From Spirochaetia bacterium UBA5550 (lineage in GTDB: Bacteria > Spirochaetota > UBA4802 > UBA5550): a stretch of DNA of 6,971 bases. Below the pieces are notes generated by a model. The model saw only the letters and a program-made list of their open reading frames with translations, had not been told where the DNA came from and ran no database searches. The stretch spans positions 1-6,971 of the forward strand of contig DINC01000021.1 in assembly GCA_002425885.1 (NCBI GenBank). The letters run 5' to 3'. Positions 4,632 to 6,971 of this stretch are shown piece by piece; the first letter of the stretch is position 1, and each line of letters starts with the position of its first letter. The translations under genes were made by a program, and so were the position numbers.

Positions 4632-6791
4632 TTGGACTATTTACTCATATTTTCACATACAGCAGCCGCTTCAGTCTCTCTATACCTGTTTCTTCTTCAT
4701 ATCGTTAAACGCCGGAAATTTACAATAAACCGGGTATTCTCTTTTATCTCATTCGGATTGTTTATCCAGTATTCTCTCTTTATTGCCATTTTAATATTCC
4801 CCGGCCTTGCAGCGGAAAAAGGCCTTCTTAATATCCTGATTTTTATTCCTCTTGTTATTTTTACTGCAACTCTGCTTATTTCAATACTGCACCCGCTTGG
4901 AAAAATCAGGCAGAACATACCGGCTTCCGCAGCAGCACTCCTTTTAATAATTTCAGATAGTGCGTTTATTTTTCTATACTCCCCTATTCTGACTTTCGGG
5001 CAGGGTATGGAGATCCCGAAAAACAATACTACTAAAATACAGCTGGCACTGATTATTCTTCTTATGGCTGTTGCCCCTATGCTCCTGCTGCTAAGAACAG
5101 GCAGGCACAGCATGAACCGCATACGCAACACTGTCCTGTATTACATTACCGGAGTTCTCATCTCCTATATTATATTTATTGCTGTTTACTTCACAGGCCA
5201 TCACTTTGCCGGGATCAATCTTCTGCAGAATCCTTATGCCTCAATTCCTGTAATACACCTTCTCATTATAACAGGGTATCTACTCCTTGACCTGAGGCAC
5301 AACGACTTCAGCAGGTTCTACAGAGAGACTCTGCTGATAATTATCAGTTTCTTTATTTATGCTGCGCCTTCATGGTTTTTTCTGAATTACACAGCAGCAC
5401 TTAATCTTCAGCCACTATTTGCGCTGCTGCTGAACTCCTCGGTAATTTTTTTGTGGCTTGTTATATCATACAGGGTTCTTAATCCTTTACGGGAATTTCT
5501 GCGTCACAGCAGGCTTAACAGGCTGACAAATGAAGTTAACAACATACTGGTCCCTATCCATGAATTAAGAAAAATCACAGATATGGAAAAATTCTGGACC
5601 TTTATTACACAGGATAACTTTCAGGGCCTCCAGAAGGGATTCGGTATTCAATCTGCCTACTTCATGCTCATTAACAGAAAGGATAAAGGGTATCATTTCA
5701 CCTATGGATTCGGCCCGGGGATTGAACCCGATTTTTTAAGCAGGGAGAGCGTAATAGTCAAACAGCTCTCTTCATATAGCGGGATATTTGAAAAATCCTA
5801 TCTTCTGACAGACAGTAATCTCGAGGGTTCAGAAAACGAGATTAACGATTTCTTTACAGCCAACAACCTGGAATCAGTAATTCCCTTCAGAAACATGTCA
5901 GGTGTGGTTGTCGGTTTCCTTTTCCTCGGATCAATTTCAGGGAAGAAGGGTTTTAACGCGGATATTCTTGATGCACTTGAAATTTTCAGGATTAAACTTC
6001 AGAATCTCCTTACAACAGGAATTATTCTCGATGAAGTTACAGCTGATCAGGTAAATGACCATGACCGGATTGTTGTTAATACAATTAAGAAAAGGATATT
6101 ACCGGATGAAATGATATCTATACCGGGGGTAAGGATCAGCTCTCTCCATATAAACAACTCCCCGGCAGGCGGTGATTATATCGACAATGTCAAAATCGGC
6201 AAAGACAGTTCTATTCTTTTTATGTCAGACACTTCGTATTCAGGAATAGACTCAGCATTAATCGCTTTGCAGCAGTATTCAATTCTACATTCCCGCACAA
6301 TGATCTTTAATTCAGCGGAAAAAGTTCTTAATACCATGAACCAGGTTCTTAAAACGTCAAGGTTATCAGGGAGTTACGTCAAATCCGCCTGTGTCATTAT
6401 ATCATCGGACGGGAATTTTACATACTCAAACGCTTCGTTTAATCCCCTCGTGATTTTTGATCATGATACAGGAAAAATAAGCGAAGTTGAAACACCGGGG
6501 AAACCTCTTGCTGTTGAGATGAACTACAGGTACACCATGACATCAGCAAAACTTAGGGAGGGCTCCATAGGTATACTCTACTCAAGCGGCCTGACCTCCT
6601 CATGCAATGATGCAGGTGAGCCTTTTACATTGGACATGATTAAGGCAATAGCTGTCAGATTTTCACGGCAGAACCCCTCAATTATTACACGGGAATTATA
6701 CCGAGAATTTAACCGTTTCACCGGCGGGAGACAGCAGACAAATGATATATCTTTAATAGTTTTTAAAAAGGTAAAGATTGCTGATGAATAA
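4632..6791 (+). CDS. Multi-pass membrane protein with GAF-like region and degenerate SpoIIE/PP2C-type phosphatase domain
   Basis: The 719-residue product has three parts. Residues 1-285 carry 8-9 hydrophobic helices, roughly 3-24, 33-56, 64-87, 98-120, 136-155, 167-188, 205-221, 232-250 and 260-281. Residues ~315-465 have the alternating pattern and late VIPF...VVGFLFLG strand pair of GAF domains. Residues ~485-712 follow the SpoIIE/RsbU phosphatase fold: IPGV (497-500), AGGDYID (512-518), SDTSYSG (532-538), YSNASFNP (598-605), ILYSSGL (648-654), TNDISLIVF (703-711). Asp515 and Asp533 are kept. The Asp of the usual YTDG is Ser652 and the first Asp of the usual DDIT is Asn704, so two metal ligands are lost and catalysis is doubtful. 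The family regulates anti-sigma-factor antagonists by dephosphorylation. Here a sensor or pseudophosphatase role is inferred. TTG 4632 is the first canonical start after the in-frame stop at 4590. Only a weak GGG (4621-4623) serves as ribosome site. Confidence 0.8.
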   Translation: MDYLLIFSHTAAASVSLYLFLLHIVKRRKFTINRVFSFISFGLFIQYSLFIAILIFPGLAAEKGLLNILIFIPLVIFTATLLISILHPLGKIRQNIPASAAALLLIISDSAFIFLYSPILTFGQGMEIPKNNTTKIQLALIILLMAVAPMLLLLRTGRHSMNRIRNTVLYYITGVLISYIIFIAVYFTGHHFAGINLLQNPYASIPVIHLLIITGYLLLDLRHNDFSRFYRETLLIIISFFIYAAPSWFFLNYTAALNLQPLFALLLNSSVIFLWLVISYRVLNPLREFLRHSRLNRLTNEVNNILVPIHELRKITDMEKFWTFITQDNFQGLQKGFGIQSAYFMLINRKDKGYHFTYGFGPGIEPDFLSRESVIVKQLSSYSGIFEKSYLLTDSNLEGSENEINDFFTANNLESVIPFRNMSGVVVGFLFLGSISGKKGFNADILDALEIFRIKLQNLLTTGIILDEVTADQVNDHDRIVVNTIKKRILPDEMISIPGVRISSLHINNSPAGGDYIDNVKIGKDSSILFMSDTSYSGIDSALIALQQYSILHSRTMIFNSAEKVLNTMNQVLKTSRLSGSYVKSACVIISSDGNFTYSNASFNPLVIFDHDTGKISEVETPGKPLAVEMNYRYTMTSAKLREGSIGILYSSGLTSSCNDAGEPFTLDMIKAIAVRFSRQNPSIITRELYREFNRFTGGRQQTNDISLIVFKKVKIADE

Positions 6792-6971
6792 GGCAGCATC
6801 CGGTTTTTTAAAGAGCGTAACGAAATACAAAAAAATAATGATTATCATACAGGGCTCCCCTGACCCTGACGCGATTGCTTCATCTTTTGCAATTAAAGAG
6901 CTGCTTAAAAATCTCTCTATCGATTCTGAAATCTTTGCATTGAAATTTTTTTCAATGCAAAGATTTCAGAA
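6784..6971 (+). CDS. N-terminal part of a DHH-family phosphoesterase, cut by the window edge
   Basis: ATG 6784 overlaps the end of the sensor gene by 8 bases (ATGAATAA), with a weak AAGGT (6768-6772) 11 bases upstream. Translation gives a basic start, a hydrophobic strand IMIIIQGSPDPDAIASS (18-34) and a helix FAIKELLKN. The strand-GSPDPDAIASS pattern is the first metal-binding motif of DHH phosphoesterases (often GxPDPDAxAS), the family of RecJ, NrnA and GdpP. These hydrolyse short RNA or cyclic-dinucleotide products with Mn or Mg. Subfamily cannot be told from ~60 residues. The DHH motif itself lies beyond the edge. The last 22 bases mirror the preceding sequence and are probably artefact, so residues after about 54 should not be trusted. 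The overlap with the upstream membrane sensor suggests an operon and a signalling link, by inference. Confidence 0.78.
   Translation, partial: MNKAASGFLKSVTKYKKIMIIIQGSPDPDAIASSFAIKELLKNLSIDSEIFALKFFSMQRFQ
6924..6971. repeat. Perfect 22-bp inverted repeat with TTTT loop ending at the last base
   Basis: Bases 6924-6945 and 6950-6971 are exact reverse complements around TTTT (6946-6949). The palindrome lies inside a coding region and ends exactly at the window's last base. This is the signature of a fold-back read or chimeric contig end rather than a biological terminator, since the T run is the loop and does not follow the stem. The sequence up to about 6945 is consistent with the DHH reading frame. 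Confidence 0.9.

Noticed and set aside
4697..5131. Minus-strand open frame of 144 codons within the sensor gene
   Set aside because: It is antisense to hydrophobic helices. Membrane-coding DNA often leaves long antisense frames.

Overview
The window looks like ordinary bacterial chromosome from a Gram-negative-type or candidate-phylum bacterium of moderate-to-low GC. It makes isoprenoids by the MEP pathway, carries formate-dependent PurT, and has a CCA-less tRNA-Gln. The phylum cannot be fixed from the sequence. The order ispE - tRNA-Gln - (glmU-like) - prs recalls two known layouts: the proteobacterial ispE/tRNA-Gln/prs cluster and the Firmicute glmU/prs pair. Window length is irregular and the last 48 bases form a perfect fold-back palindrome, so the right edge is probably a draft contig end.

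Layout, left to right. (1) The C-terminal end of a probable HEPN-domain protein (+), closed by a strong intrinsic terminator. (2) purT (+), formate-dependent GAR transformylase of purine synthesis. (3) A 157-base intergenic gap with no gene, holding an 80-bp palindromic repeat between the convergent ends of purT and prs. (4) A minus-strand cluster read from right to left: ispE, tRNA-Gln(UUG), a single-domain GlmU-like uridylyltransferase and prs. It starts at a near-perfect sigma70 promoter overlapping the 5' end of the ispE reading frame. The glmU-like gene appears to start at ATT, and it overlaps prs by 8 bases. (5) A divergent 719-residue membrane protein (+): 8-9 membrane helices, a GAF-like region and a SpoIIE/PP2C-type domain whose metal ligands are partly lost. 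(6) The first ~54 codons of a DHH-family phosphoesterase (+), overlapping gene 5 by 8 bases, then the terminal palindrome.

Functionally, prs makes PRPP, the precursor of the purine pathway in which PurT acts. The GlmU-like enzyme makes UDP-sugar for envelope synthesis and IspE makes isoprenoid precursor, including for the lipid carrier of the wall. The right-hand pair suggests membrane signalling coupled to a nucleotide or oligonucleotide phosphoesterase. No phage, transposase or CRISPR signal was found. The most unusual items are the degenerate phosphatase domain on a multi-pass membrane sensor, the probable ATT start directly behind a tRNA, and the fold-back end.
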